Assembly (NCBI RefSeq): GCF_001522545.3
Contig: NC_031769.1
Span: forward strand, 69,058,640-69,122,639
Direction: 5' to 3'
DNA: 64,000 nucleotides
Source of the DNA: Parus major
Lineage: Eukaryota; Chordata; Aves; Passeriformes; Paridae
In this document: one piece after another, positions 27,271 through 40,836 of the stretch
Layout: the number at the start of each line of letters is the position of its first letter
Numbering within the stretch: the first letter of the stretch is position 1
The notes under the pieces: generated by a model
Databases searched by the model: none
What the model saw: the letters and a program-made list of their open reading frames with translations, nothing else
What the model was told of the DNA's origin: nothing
Translations under genes and position numbers: made by a program

Positions 27271-28701
27271 CTGCCCACTCGTATGACCCTTCAGTACTTT
27301 TAAACTCTAAATTTTTCCAGGATAGAATGATGTGAAAATTGTATCTTTGTCAACTGAAGCAATTCATTACCTCTCTAAAGGCTGACTGTTGTGCTTGATG
27401 CCCAGAGTTGGATAAAACAACTGTCTTACAGTTTTTCTTTAAAATTTCATTTTCTAAGGGAGTGGCACAATCCTTCTAGGTTTAAAGATGCCTCCTTCTG
27501 TGTACTTCAGGTTGCACAGTGTTTTAAAGGGCCTAATTTTGAGCATTAAAGGATTGGGAGTGTTTTCAGCACGAGCAAAATTAAGTGATTGCTGTTAAGA
27601 GTTGTATGAGAGATGTAGAAACCAGGTGGGCCACTGCTCTTTGAGGTGGATTTATTCTGGCTGCTGGAAGATCTAGACAGAGGTTTTACTGGCAGTCAGT
27701 GTTTGATTAGAGGAAGTGTTAGTGTGACTGGCTTTGCTGTGGGAGGAGTACAAGTGTGGGGGCAAAGCAGAAGGTTCCAGAGCAGGGTCGGTTTCTTCAT
27801 CCTGGTGCCTTGTGGGGAAGCATCTGTAGTGACACTTCCTAGCCATGTAGGTGAGCGCTGTTGCTGTTTGGTGTGTGTGTAGGGCACAGGTAAAAATAAA
27901 CATAAAGGAACAGGTCTCCTGATTGTTGAGATCTGGTTTTTTGTTGGTGGTGCTGTCTTAAAGCAGAAAAAGCCAGCATTCTTTCAGCTCTGTCCTGTGT
28001 TGGGAGGAGTGTAGCAGAGTAGGGGAGAGGCAGCAAGGTGCTGGCACTTCTGCATGCACAAGGTGGAAAAGCCTCTCTACCTGACCTGTGGGAGCTCTCC
28101 CCTTGGTCAGGGAGAGAATAATGAGCTCAGTGCTTTGGGTGTGCTGATACCCCTTAGTTGCTTCTAGAAAGGACTGCACAAGGTGCATCCCAGCCTGCTG
28201 GTGCATCCCATCCAGCAGCAAGGTAAAAGCTGGGACTGGCAGCACTTTTCCTGCTGTTTGGGAGAGGGAAGGTGGAGATGGTCATCCTAAACCAAACCTC
28301 CTGAGAGGTGATAAAGGTGTAGTGGGAGCCAAGCAGAACTGGCTTCCTTGGTTCTGCTAGCCCTCGTGCCTGGTGGTTTGTATTCTGGAGTGCCACCTGC
28401 TGGCTCTTCTCTCTTCGCTCTTCTCTAGAGGCAGCTGCTCCAGAAGATGAGAACAGAGTAAAGAAGCATGAATGTTAATAATAGGAACAGCAGTACCAAT
28501 TATTTGTATTGATCTTTACATTATTTTTTTAATCATCGTGGCACTTAAGGATCCTGTTTATTGGCAAAGAACACATTCTGGCAGGTGTTCTGCAAGCTTG
28601 GTATGAAAGAAACTGGCAGAGGCTTCATGGCTTAAAAAATAGAGAGCATAGTGTGAAGGAGGGGTTTAAAAAATAGAAAATTAATTTTCCAATCCGTGCT
28701 G

Positions 28702-28739
28702 TTTGGCAAAACATGAAGCATTTGGCAAAACATGAAGCA
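28702..28739 (+). repeat. 19-bp perfect tandem duplication
   Basis: The unit TTTGGCAAAACATGAAGCA occurs twice with no gap and no mismatch, then runs into a T-rich stretch. Exact identity suggests a recent slippage or local duplication. Confidence 0.9.
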
Positions 28740-29403
28740 TTTTTTTTAAATTTATGGCTTGCTTTAGTAAAATGTTTGGATCATTTTTGTGGTTGGCAAA
28801 AAAAAACCCAAAGCAGTAACCATTCCATTGAAAGACACCTGACAATGAAGGCACTTAGGCAAAAGTTAAGAAAACACTGACTCAACTTTAAAAAGTAAAA
28901 ATTAAGTCAGTAAAATAATTCTGAAAACCTTTTGGCTGTAAAGCAAGAGATACTGTAGTTTGTGCCACAAAGCAGATCTGGGTCCAGAGCTGAATTTTTT
29001 AAAATCCTAGCCAAGAACTTGTTTTGGCAGTATAAAAGACAGTTTTTGATTATGTTTTTTAACACTGATTTTCCATCCGTGGGTCAAAGCCTAAATAGGT
29101 GTTAAATCAGTGTAGTGCCTTTGGCATCAGTTTGGTTGTGTATATTGGCATTGCCAGTGTTCAGTGTGCCACTGTAAGACACAGATACAATGCTATGACA
29201 AAAATGAGGTAAAGAACTCAACTGAGTGGCATATGGTCAGATCTTGCAGATATGCATAAAGCTGTGTGTATTCACACCTTGTCTTAGATAATCACATCCA
29301 GTGCAGCACACTCTAGATTTTTTGTCTTTTCCCTTCCATAGTGAGCTGTCCCTAAGGCACCTCTTCGGTTCCTAATTGCTATTCTGTGTGATGTTGCATG
29401 GAA

Positions 29404-29917
29404 TAGAATCACAGAATTGTTTAGGTTGGAAGAAGCCTTTAAGATCATTGAGTCCACCCATTAACTCAGCATTGCCACACTGCTAAACCATGTCCCCAGG
29501 TGCCAGATTTCCACATCTTTTAAATACCTCCAGGCACAGTGACTCCACTGCTTCCCTGGGAAGCTTGTTTCAATGCTTTACAATCCTTTTTGTGAATAAA
29601 TTTTTTCTGACATCTAATCTAATCCTCTCCTGGTGCATCTTTAGGCCATTTCCTCTTGTTCTGTCACTTGTTACCTGGGAGAAGAGCCCAACCCACACCC
29701 CACCACAACCTTCTTTCAGGCATTTTTAGAGAGTGGTAAGGTCTCCCCTGAGCCTCTTTCTCTCCAGGTTCAACACCCTCAGCTCCCTCAGATGCTTCTC
29801 ATCAGACTTGTGCTCCAGACCCTTCACCAGCTCCACTGCCCTTCCCTGGACACACTCCAGCACCTCAATGTTACCCTTGTAGTGAGGGGACCAGAACTGA
29901 ACACTGAATTCAAGGTG
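29404..29917 (-). mobile_element. CR1 LINE fragment, 5'-truncated
   Basis: The + strand begins ATAGAATCACAGAAT, the complement of the octamer-like ATTCTGTG/ATTCTATG repeat that ends avian CR1 elements, and then GGTTGGAAGAAGCC. Further in are hallmark CR1 segments: TCCAGGTTCAACACCCTCAG, a GCTCCACTGCCCTTCCCTGG-like block, and GAGGGGACCAGAACTGAACAC at the far side. The element is therefore on the minus strand with its 3' end at the left, and about 0.5 kb remains. No intact reverse transcriptase frame is present, as usual for dead CR1 copies. The right boundary is where similarity to remembered CR1 sequence stops and is approximate. Confidence 0.9.
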
Positions 29918-30019
29918 AAATACATGTTGGAAATGCGTGTTAAGGCTTCTCTGATGTAAGGCCTCAAAAGTAATTAATAATCTTGGGATGAAGAACATTG
30001 GTATGAGTATGACTTTCTC

Positions 30020-30035
30020 TTTTTTTTTTTTTTTT
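30020..30035 (+). repeat. T16 homopolymer
   Basis: A run of 16 T about 100 bases beyond the CR1 fragment. It is not obviously part of that element. Confidence 0.65.
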
Positions 30036-31592
30036 AAGAAATCGATGAACCATCTGCCTTTTTGCTGTAAGATCCTTCAGATTCTTTACAAGAAGCACTT
30101 GTAAAAACCAGCAATCCTATTGACCACATAGGTCCTCTTCAGCTTTTGGTCGCATCGTGAAACATAACTTGTATGTTGAAAATGCTATGTGTTGAGATTT
30201 TTTTTTTGTAAGCCAGCAACCAAAAAAACTGAATAACAATTGTTGAAAACACACTTCTACAGAACTACAGCTGATAGTTTCAGTGTATGTCGTTTGCCTT
30301 TGTTAGACTAGGAAAGAAAAGAAAATCATGGTGTATCACTAGACAGTAGAGCAGTGCGAGAGACACTTCTGGCTCAGCCAGTGGCTGGCCATATCAGAAG
30401 AAAAATTATTCCAGAGTCCGTACAAAAAGCTTTCTTTGCCCTTTACATTACCTTTTTATAAATTTCTTCTGAAAGAAAACAGTCAAATGGAAATGGAAAT
30501 TTAAATGAGCTGAGGTGTTAGTGGAAATTTCCATTTTTGCTGAAGGAGAAAGTATTTGCATAATTTGATCTGAAACTGCCAATGAATTTGTTCACCTCAA
30601 AACTTCATTTCTTTAGTTAGCTCTAACTCTCATGCAGAAATCACAAGACTGGTCTGCAAACCAGAGACTGAAATTTAAGGGTACTACCTAAGTGGGATCT
30701 GAAGTTGATGTTTTCAGGCATCTCTTCAGATAAACGGGACTAGCAGCTTTCTTTTTACAGAATATTGACTTGATTGCCCATACTCCTGTGAGCCTGGGAG
30801 TCACTGTGGCCACAGACTATCAGGATTGTGATGATGCGTTGAACATTAGCAGCGTTACGCTAGTTTCCTTGTCTAAGTTTGTTTTGCTCTTACATTGCAA
30901 GGACTGCAGAACCAAGCACAAAATTAAAAGGTGTGAAGCAGTTTGCTTCACTTTGATTATTTTGCTCTAATGTGGCTTAACACAGCCCTTTCTGAGCCTT
31001 TGCACTCCTTCATACAGCAGAAATACTGTAAACTGTTAATTTAAGTGGTGCCAAATGGAGGGTATTTTCACACCAGGATGTTTCAAAAGCAGATTTTGAC
31101 TGGCAGTAGTATGATAGCCATGTCTGGCCTCAACTTTCAAACTCACTGTAGATAATAAAATTCAATGTAATAAAACTTGGCAGGTCTGATAAACTTCATG
31201 CAGCTACAGGAGTGGCTCTTGGAGTTGAGTACCATCTCTGTGAAGGAAAGCAACAGTGAGTTTCACATAATGTGGGCAGGAAAAGTTCATCTTCCCATGC
31301 CTGAGCATTTGAGCAGCCAATTGCCAGTCCCCACGGCAGCGTGTCTGCCACAGCAGAAGGAGTAGTAGCTCTGAGCTCAGGTTCCCAGAGCTGTCATTTA
31401 TCTCAGCCCACTGGAGAGGGTTGTGGTAGTGCTGGGTTATGATCATTGCCCTTGAGAGAGCAGCTTTGCTTAGCTGCAAGAATACTGTCAGAAAACATGT
31501 GTTGGTTCTTATGATGGAGAAACTGGGTGCCAATCCCCTTGCTCTGTTCTAGGCTTCTAGAAGTCCATCCTTGGGAATCTTGTTGCTGTCAT

Positions 31593-31614
31593 GGGCATGC
31601 CTGTGCCCATGTCC
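31593..31614 (+). promoter_or_regulatory. p53-family response element candidate
   Basis: GGGCATGCCT matches the p53 half-site RRRCWWGYYY at all ten positions. After a 2-base spacer, GCCCATGTCC matches at eight of ten. An 8-bp inverted repeat (CATGGGCA / TGCCCATG, 31590-31611) overlaps it. Such motifs arise by chance at this scale, so function is unproven. Confidence 0.25.
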
Positions 31615-33950
31615 ATGGAGAGAGCCAGCAGCCTTTCCTGGTGTTGAATTTGTCGTCTCATCACTAATCTGCAGTTTCACCTGGTAGTACTGGGGCTTTG
31701 TGTGACCGTGTGGAGCTGGTTGGGATAGTTGATGTGTAACCAGTTTGTTTAGTTGCAGCTATTTTGGGAAGGTTGCCATTGTGTTTCTTCAGATCACACC
31801 TTTTCAGCGTGGTGTAGGGGAAGCAAAGGTGTTAGCACTTGGAAATCACCTCGATCTGCCTGTGGCTTCTGGCACTGGGTTCTGTACTGGTGGTGTTGCT
31901 GGATCGGGTTAAGTATGTAAATGTGCAACTGACCTCAAGAGCATGTGTCATCCCATTAACTTCCCTGGATAACATCAGGTCATGTGCTTCATAACTTGTC
32001 TCAACTGGAGCTTGTGGAGTGTATAGTCACAGGTAGAAACGTGGTTTGAAAAAGTATTGGAAGTACTTATTTTTCTGGTATAGCCTGCTGCATCTCTTTG
32101 GAGGATTTTACTGGTCTAAAGACAGAGAGATAAATCATGAAATAGGAAATAATCAATATTTTGCAGTTCAGGGTTGATCTAACTCTGCTTGTGATCTATA
32201 TTTGCAGTGAGAGTTGGCCTGTTCCCAAAGTCCAGGAAGCGAGGGTGGTATTAATATTACTAGTTGACAGAATGTTACAGGGTGAATGATTAGTTTCCAA
32301 TAAGAAAGGAGCTTTTGGATCAGTTCCAGTTCCTTCTGATGTAACCTGCAAACCTGAATGACCAGTGCTGTGACTGGAGTGTCTGTAGCACTTATCAGAG
32401 GCCAAAACTTCATGAAGATCACGATTTGTCTGCATTACTAAATGACAGAGCCGTTGACCTTGAGGAGGTATATTAGTTGGCTATCTTCCCCTCTCTTGTG
32501 AAGATAAACTCCTGGAAGTGCTGGTTTGGCTTTGGCACAGTTGTTGTGCATTCTGTGTTGATAAACAGGGGGCTTTACTTCTTTGTGCTGCCCACTTAGA
32601 GGATTGCAGGAGAAAGATAAAAACATGAACAAACCTCCCTGTGCCCTTCTAATCTCTTTCAGACCTTATTCGAACAACTATGGTGTACGAAAGAATTTCC
32701 TTACTTCTTGTTCTGGGGCTTTTAACAAAATATTTTCCAGTTTCTTACTTGCAGGCCTTGAGAGCAGCTATGTGGACGTGGGTCACATAGTTGTGTCCTT
32801 GGGGAAGCTGAGCTGGATGAGTGCAGAGAGCAGAAACCATGTTAAGCAGGTGGGGGAATACAAGGTGGGGACACAGAGCAGTCACAACAATTAAAACTGT
32901 AGTTTGAAGTGCTTTTGTTTCCTGAGGTTAAGTGTGAAATCGAGTTTGCACTTTTTGCACTGTATAGGCAGTGCATGAACATGTGAGCATTGATTCCTTT
33001 CCTTACTGTTTGGGCTCACAGACAGGTAGATTTTTATCCTAGTTTTATGAAAAACCTCTCAATGACCTTGGAGAGCTGTAGCACTCTCTCCTGTAATTAT
33101 AGACTAGTGTCTTAATAGACTCAGTCACCCACTGACCTGTATCAGTGAGAAAAGTCTGCATTCGAGCCTTATTTAAAATTAATTTTATTTTTTTTACAGT
33201 GTATTTTGTAAGTCTAATACCAGATCCTCAGGGGAGGGAGGGAAGAATCTTTTAATTAAGTTTCTATTTAGGTATCAGGCAAATTCTGTCAATGGCAGAT
33301 GAAGCATAAAGCTCTAATGGGAGAGTAAAATTTGTAATTTAAGTGATCAGGTGCTTCGTGCCTCTCTCAGCAGTTTGAATGCCACAGTAGCATGTCATAC
33401 TGCTGTAAGTGAAAATCCCTTAGAAAGAGGATTTAACATTGCATTTGAAAGGTGTTACCGAGTGTGAGTTAAGTGCCAGTAGCTCTTCCCAGTATTTTGT
33501 GGGATTTTGGCCTCAGTGACTTGTGACCTCACTTGAAGTTAGGCAAGCAGTTTCTAAGTCTCTTTGCCAACTACCTAACCACTTGCCCCTTATGTCCTGC
33601 TTGTAAATTACTGGTGCTGCTTTTATTCAGGGCTGAGAGGTAGAATTCTTTTCATACCACACCTTCCACTGCCATTCTTCATGAACAGCAAAAGGATCTC
33701 TCACTTGATAGTGGAAAAACCTAGCTTTTCATTCCTCTTATCCTGAGGTTTAGAATTGAGTCAGGCATAATTAAGAGCATCCAACAAAACTGAGGAAGTG
33801 CTAATGGCCTTGCAAGCATTGTGCTCAGAGTGGGCTGTAGAAATGAGCATCATTCCCTGGGATGCCTTGAAAGCTGGAGATTCTGTTTATTTGCAAAATG
33901 TGAGGAACCTTTTTATATCCTGTGCTGGAAAATTTTCAGATGTGATAAGA

Positions 33951-34020
33951 CTGTGGTCTTAGGACTGAGGTCTTAGTAGTGTTTGCTGTTGGAACAAAGC
34001 CTGTGGTCTTAGGACCACAG
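33951..34020 (+). repeat. Local partial tandem repeat with dyad
   Basis: CTGTGGTCTTAGGAC occurs at 33951-33965 and again at 34001-34015, exactly 50 bases apart. The second copy continues into GACCACAG, giving 8-bp inverted arms around TTAG at 34001-34020. Between the copies lies a 27-base segment (33973-33999) that recurs exactly at 34505-34531. The arrangement points to repeated local duplication. Confidence 0.8.
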
Positions 34021-34504
34021 TCAGGTCTTTCATCCTGCTAGTGCATTCCTCCTGGAGAGAGGGGAAACCTAGAACAGCAGGAATGGTGAGAAGTATCATC
34101 ACACTCCTTTTAGCAGGGCAGAGCTGCCCCTGGGGGTGCTCTGCCAGCATGGAGGGGGACCAGAACATTTAGAGAACCATAGCTCTGGGACAGCTTGACA
34201 ATTGACCTTGTCAAAAACCTGCAGACATATCAGAGTTGGGCTGCTGAGGACCAAATCATGCTCCCACCTTCTGGCCCCTAGGATCACCTGCACAGAGAGC
34301 TGCTGAGAGGCAGGAAAGCTGTCCACTCCCTGCCTCAGCCTGTCTGAAATAGGCATATTTCTATGAAATATTTTAATTTCATATAATGTTTTTCACTTGT
34401 AAAGTGCCTCATGTGAAACTGTCTGATGAGCATATCACAGAGAAAGCTGTACTGTTCTGCCTCAGCACGATGAAATGTTTGCTGACCTGGCACGTTGCAG
34501 GTGA

Positions 34505-34531
34505 TTAGTAGTGTTTGCTGTTGGAACAAAG
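34505..34531 (+). repeat. Dispersed exact copy of 33973-33999
   Basis: All 27 bases, beginning TTAGTAGTGTTTGCTG, match 33973-33999 in the same orientation, 532 bases downstream. It is too long for chance in a 64-kb window. It may mark a fragment of an interspersed element or a short duplication. Confidence 0.85.
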
Positions 34532-37500
34532 TGCAGCTTATCCTGGTCGTATTTGACCAAAATAAGGTCTTTGGAGGCAGGGAATGTGGACGTGTCAAAG
34601 TTTGCAGATAAAAAGAGGGAGCAGCGCGGCTGGTGATGTGAGATGGAGCACGGAGCAGCATGTGAGTTTCTCTCTGTTTTCTCTAAACACCAAAGGCTGG
34701 TGTTTTCACCTGATCTGTTTTTGCTTCAAACCCATAAATGTCTACGTGTCATTACATTCCTGTAGGTGACCTTTCTGCCTCTGTCTCCTCCTCCTAGGGC
34801 TGGCTGGTGACAATTTCTAAGGTCAATGCTGTGGAATGATGCCTTGCAACTAGGCTTCTTCTTTGTGATCCACCACTGATTTCTCAGCTGCCTGAGAGCC
34901 AGGACTGGTATTCTGTCTGATGGGTACTGTCGGGATCATCCACAGCAGGTTCTCTTGCTGCCAGCATGGATCCTCTGGTGCTGGTTCATAGGATATTACA
35001 GACTCAGTCAAACTCACAGTTTCAGTCAACTTTATTTTTTGTGGCTTTATGCACCCAGGACTGTGTATACCAAGATGCTCATCTGGGCAAGGGCTGGACT
35101 AAAGCTAAAGGAGCAGTGACAGCTTGCACTGGTTAAGGCTTTGGCTAAATTAAAATAATTTCCTTCTGCGGTATTTCTGTGCAACTGTGAATACGAATGG
35201 AAAGGCTAGTGGGTGTAGGCTGCCTGGCTTACAAGGAGGTTCCTGGAAAACAGGTAATTCTGGAGAGAAGAATGGATTTACTTTGTTGTTTTATTGTTAG
35301 CTTTATGTCCCTCAAAATGCATAGTCTCTATTGTAATCTGCAAGGTGGATGAACTATGCCTGTGGAGATATGTAGCTTCTGGGACACAGGCTCTCGTGTT
35401 TTTTATAATCTGTGAAAAAGCTGATATGTTTAATGAACCCCCCCTGCCCCCCCAATCACAGGCATACCATGGGGATCCTGCCAGATGAAAGAGGTAGGGG
35501 AAGACATGTACATTTCTGAGCTTTGTTGCAGAAAAGAATCTGTCATCTCTGCCCTATGGATCATGAGGTGAAAAGTAGATCTGTGATGAAATTGTACTGG
35601 AACTTTGAGGCAATCTGGGTGGTGCTTGCATGACCTTGGACCAACTGCTTCGTCTCTCAGTGCTTCCTTTCTTAGATGATGAAAGATTATAATGATGATA
35701 ATACTTGTCTCTTAACAAGGGTGTTCTGATGAATAAATTAATTGTTCGTTGTGCTGTTCTCAGTTACTATGGTAATTAGTGCTACAGAACAGCCTAAAAA
35801 TAAATAAGATCATTTCGTGAAGGATATTCAGGGGAAATCAGGTTGTACATCCTGAGCATTTGCAGTAGCCTGAGTGTGTTTTGTCCAAATGTGAATTTGT
35901 GAGAAACGTTCAGTGATGCTGAATTTTTGTAGCAGAAGTTCTTCCAATTATCTTTTTGGAAGCGGCTCTAGCACACATTTCCTTCCATATCTGTGGGCAC
36001 ATGATTCTTGCAATTAGTTCTCCTATTGAGAACAGCACTCCCTTCTCACCCCATCTCCTTTACAGCCTAAGGGCACCTGAAATGAATGATTCTTTCTTCT
36101 TCATAAATCATACATACTCAGTAATACTGCCAAAGAATTGCTAATGTGTTTGGGGAGTTTACATAATGAACCTTTCTCGGTAAAGGTGAAGTATTGTCGA
36201 TGCACTGCCTTGCTGAAATTCTGTTATAACCTTGCTGTACGGCAAGTAGACGGCCTAAATCTGTGTGTAAGTCTGTGCAGTTTTTGAGGCCTTGTATCAG
36301 TGATCAGTTAACTACATCAGTATGCCCCAGAGCCAGCCTTTTAAAATGTTATATGATGTTTAATCATCTGTGAATTGTATTGGATTCCACAGGCATCACT
36401 GAAGTATATTTTTGAGATTTTAAAGTTAATATGATTTTGGGCCCAAGTAAGTTAGGAAGTATGTCTTAAGGCAGTTCTGAGTCCTTCAGTGAAGGCATCA
36501 CCCTTTCAAGGCTGTGGTTTCCATTCCTTAATATCACAGGGGCTGTCCTTACGTAGGAAAAATATCATGATGCTAGGCAAGGATTTGCCATTAATTACTG
36601 TCTTCTCAGACTTTATGTGCAGCTTTGGGCTTGGATGTTCAGTGTCTTTCTTTGCACTGGGTTCCCAAAATAGCTGTCTTTTCTGACCTGGCCAGTTGGG
36701 GACCAGTTTGTGGTTAGTGTTTGTGCAGAGCAGACCTGTGCTTTCTTCCTCTCACTGTCACTGTCACAGCTACAGCGACTTTCATCTGTTCACGTCCCGT
36801 GTGCCTCCCCACCTTGTGTTGGGGAGGTGTCACTAGTAAGAGCAGCAAATGCCCCTTCTGCTTCTTTGGGAGTAGGAAGCTGATGCCTTGGCATTCCTGG
36901 CCTCCTGCTCACCCAAAGAGCACTTTGGTCATTGCTGTGGTCTCTGGTGAGGTACTGGCAGAACAGATAGCGTGACTGACAGGCAGCTGAAATACTTGCT
37001 TTATTCTTCTGCTCTTGAGTCATAAAATTTGAAAACTCATGGCTTTTGCAGAGAGCAGCCCAAATCTGCAAGGAGGACCTTTGTGCCAAGTTCTCAGCCA
37101 CCTACCTGCTTCAGGGGTCATCAGCTTTGCAGGTTTCTCCCCGGGACTCTGTAATATTTTGAATTCCTCTCCTTGCCAGCCAGCAGCAACCTTGTGGATA
37201 CTGGGCAGATGTACAGAAAGGGAAAGAGAGTGCAGGGCAGGCAGAGAGGCTTCTTTTCATGGCCTGTCTCTTCTTGCTTCCTTTGCTGCTGCTGCACCTT
37301 TCTGATATATGAGTTTTCGAGCTTGGATTTTCATTTCCAGTTAGTTATTATTTGTGTTACAAGTTAGATCTCAGCCCTGAAGAACTTCCAGTTGTCAGGT
37401 TTGTTCCAGGCAGTCACTACTTGTAGCTGCAGTTGTGTCTGTGTGGTTTCTCTGTTGTAGTCCCCACTGCGTGTTCCACACGAGTGCCCCTGTTCATACA

Positions 37501-38355
37501 TACACGTGTGCCATTGCTTTTGCAGAGACCTGTGGGTATCCTTGACAGTCTTTTCTGCTTTTTTTCTCTCCTCTTTGCTTCCCTCTGTTAAGAGTCCCTT
37601 TGTCCACCTTGAGTGTCACTGTGTGACGAGAGCAAATGACACAACAGTGGTTTTGGCTGATACCTGACGTCAGCCATGCCTTCATGTGCAGTTCTGGCTG
37701 CCTCTCCATTTTTGTGCTTGAAGCACAGAGAAGAGTCCAGTGTGAGTAAGCTTGGCATGAGCTGTTCACCTGTGACAGCTCAGTACCTTCAGCTGGTGTG
37801 AGGGTGCACTGAGTGCAAACTAAAGAGCCTGATCTCCTGTCTGAGATGAAACATGCCCCTCTTGGCATAGTTATTAAAGTGAAGTAGTAGAAGAGTACTG
37901 AAAGTGCTCCCATGGATTTTTCCTTCTCAGGTACGTAGTGCAAATTTTTTTCAAACAGATTCTTACTTATTCTAGATGATAGCTTGACTTTCTTTTGTCC
38001 TGAAACTGAGCTGTGGCAGGGTGCAAGAGGGAAATGGTTGTATGGTTGGAAATAAAGTTGTGTTGCACCTGTGAAGCTACATGTCCAACCTTTGAACCAA
38101 GGCAATGTCAGCAAAGGCCAAGGGGTTAGGTGGCTGTGGCTACTCTTTAACTTGTCTTTAGTTACGTTCTGAAGGAATCATGCTAACCTCTCTGCTTGCT
38201 GGCCATTACTTCTGATCAGCACCTCTGATTATTATTTGAGATGTTTTGGGAAAGTATGAAGAGTTTATCACGTGGGTGGTGCGCCCAATCCTGACCTCAC
38301 AAAGATACTGATTTACGTCTGCAGAAGGAGTACCTCCACTCTGCCCTTGGGCAGA

Positions 38356-38605
38356 GTAGTCATGGGACAAGGGGAAATGGTTTTAAAGTGAGAGGAGGTT
38401 TAGGTTAGGTATTAGGGAAAAATTCTTTACAGTGAGGGTGGTGAGGCACTGAACAGGTTGCCCAGAATAGCTGTGGATGCCCCATCCCTGGAAGTGTTCA
38501 AGCTGGATGGAGCTCTGACAACCTGGTCCTAGTGGAAGGTGTCCTTGCCCACACACTTGTGTTGGAACCAGATGATCTTTGAGGCTCTTCTATGATTTTA
38601 TGATA
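38356..38605 (+). mobile_element. CR1 LINE fragment, 3' terminal part
   Basis: This reads in the sense direction of avian CR1: CATGGGACAAGGGGAAATGG, AGGAGGTTTAGGTTAGGTAT, AAAAATTCTTTACAGTGAGG, TTGCCCAGAATAGCTGTGG, CCATCCCTGGAAGTGTTCAA and a TGATCTTTGAGGCTCTTC-like block. It ends in the diagnostic TCTATGATTTTATGATA terminal repeat. About 250 bases of the 3' end remain with no coding part. It sits in the putative intron in the same direction as RNF152. The left boundary is approximate. Confidence 0.92.
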
Positions 38606-40836
38606 AACCTTAACTTCGGAATTTCTAGGCATTGGGATTTTTTTCTTGTAATAATACTGCAGTATTATACCTGAGATTTTTTTTTTATAGATTTGCAGGT
38701 AGTAGTTGTGTCTTGTAATGTCTGAGCTCAGTTTTGACATGGACAGTCTGTAACTGCAGATTTTGGATGATTACTTCTGTGCAAAATACAAATCTGCTTG
38801 TGGCTGAAAACTGGATCTGGCAGTTTCAGTGATTCTTTTCTGAGTTTCTATAACTAATTTCTATTCTGGCCATTGTCTCTTAATTTTTTTTTTTCAGCCA
38901 GAAATTGCCCAACATCATGGGTATTTCTCTTTCATTTTTCTCTCTCAGCTGCATGCTAGTCTATTATCATGTCAGCTCCTTTCTTGTTAGTCTTCCTTTG
39001 TGTGTGCCTGTACCATAGGCATATGGAGGTAGTAATGGATAAGGAAATAAGGAAGATAAAACCTCTTCTTATTTTCTTCCATTTTCCCTTGGTGTGGCCC
39101 ACACACAGCAAACAGATGTGTAGCCCCTTCTGAGGCAGTGTTCAGCTTCTCAGCACATGGAGTATCTGTTGATGCCTTTGTGGGGCATGGCACTGGTGTG
39201 GAGCAAGTGTCTCATGGGCTTCATGATAGTGGGGGTCTGTCTCAGCAGTGGTCTCTGTGCCACATTAAGATAAAGCATCCCAAAAGTGCTGGGGTGTGCC
39301 AGTTCCCCCTGCACCCATTGTACGTGTTTCAGGAGCTCCTGCCTTCTTGACTGCAACCCCCGCTCCCTCCTGAGTCAGGATTATCACTGTGTTTGTTGAA
39401 GCATCTTGTGAGCCAAAATCCACTGATGTTACAAAATCAGCAAGCAGGGCCAGTTCTGCCAATGTCAGAGATACCAGACATCAGCATCTGAAGAGATGAC
39501 GTGAATTTTGTTTTCCCTATTCAAATACTGGGAACTGCCAGAAGTAGGGTACAGTACAGTGAGGTCCAGAGCGCTGTCCTGGGTTGCAAACCCCATGTCT
39601 ATGCCTGCCTTCTGTTCTTAAACTATGATATTTGTTTTACTGGTATCACCCATTGATTAATATGTTACAATCTAGATGTTGTAATCTAGAAAAGAGAGCA
39701 AGAAATTACAGTATAGAAAGGAAGAAGTCCTCTGAAAGCTGTGGTCCTTGGGTGTTAACTGTAGTTTGGCAACATTGCAGTAACAGATCAAAGGTCACCC
39801 TGCAAATATTTTGGGTTTTCTTTATTTTCTGGGAGCAAATTCAGGCTGATACTTCTTCAAACACAGGAAGGAAGTGAGTTTAAAATGTTGTAAAACTGTC
39901 ACCTCTTTGTATTAATTGTGTTGGAGTGACCAAAATCAAACAAAGCTAAACTATGCACTGTGCAGGTAAATACAGATGCCTTTTTTTTGGCAAAGATGTA
40001 AATAATAAGTGGGAAAATGGGAATTGTAAAGGGAATCCCTTTGTAAGGATTTAGAACAAGATTAGTAACAATTGTAATTCAGTGCACTATCTTTCTTTCT
40101 ATTATTATTCTGTTTTATTTCTGTTCTTTGTGGTATTCAGTGGTCCTGAGTCTAAACAGAGCCTTTTGCCATGGGTGAGGTTTTTATTAGTGAGAAGGTT
40201 TATGTTTGAGGGCCATGTTCAACAAGCTGCTCGTGTAACTGGAAAACAGTTAATTTGACTGAAAATGATACCATTCCTTTTCATTATGTGCAAATGCAGG
40301 TCTTGCAGTATAGTTGCTTGGTTGCTCATTCATGCACAGGCACAAGTTCAGGAGCCTGTGGAAATGCTTCCATTTAAACATACTTTTTCTTTCCCCTACA
40401 TTTCATGCAGACTTAGCAGTTGGGCCAAATAGCTAAAAATCCTCAGGGATTTAAAGGATTAAATGAGAACAATTGTTTTGGTGCAGGAAGGGCTGAAAAA
40501 TCCTGAAAATATGACAGGAGGTTGTTGCTGTGGGACCTGGCTAGTGAACTGTACAGCCACCTCTGTTATGGGCATAAACGTAACTGTGAATGATGGGTTG
40601 ATGGGGGTTTGCTTGCTGGGAAAATTAGGATTAAAAAAAAAAAAGAAACCTAGTGATAATACTGATGGCTGACCTGAAGGTTTGCCACTGGGCTGTTTGG
40701 TGAAGGTGGTGGGACGGTACTTTCTAGTGAAGGATAACAAATCTCTTTCTTCCACCAGATAACAAACTCAGTGCTAGTTTTCATTCTCCTTTGGCAGGAC
40801 TCTTCTGTTCCCATAGGCTCCTGTGAGTAACCTGTT

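Noticed and set aside
29726..29998. Minus-strand open frame inside and beside the CR1 fragment
   Set aside because: It reads through the noncoding-type 3' region of CR1 and flank, with no reverse transcriptase motifs.
37494..38114. Minus-strand open frame of about 206 codons in the putative intron
   Set aside because: It begins with a non-ATG codon, and the ATG-initiated part is much shorter. About 0.4 such runs are expected by chance in a window this size, and the translation resembles no family I know.
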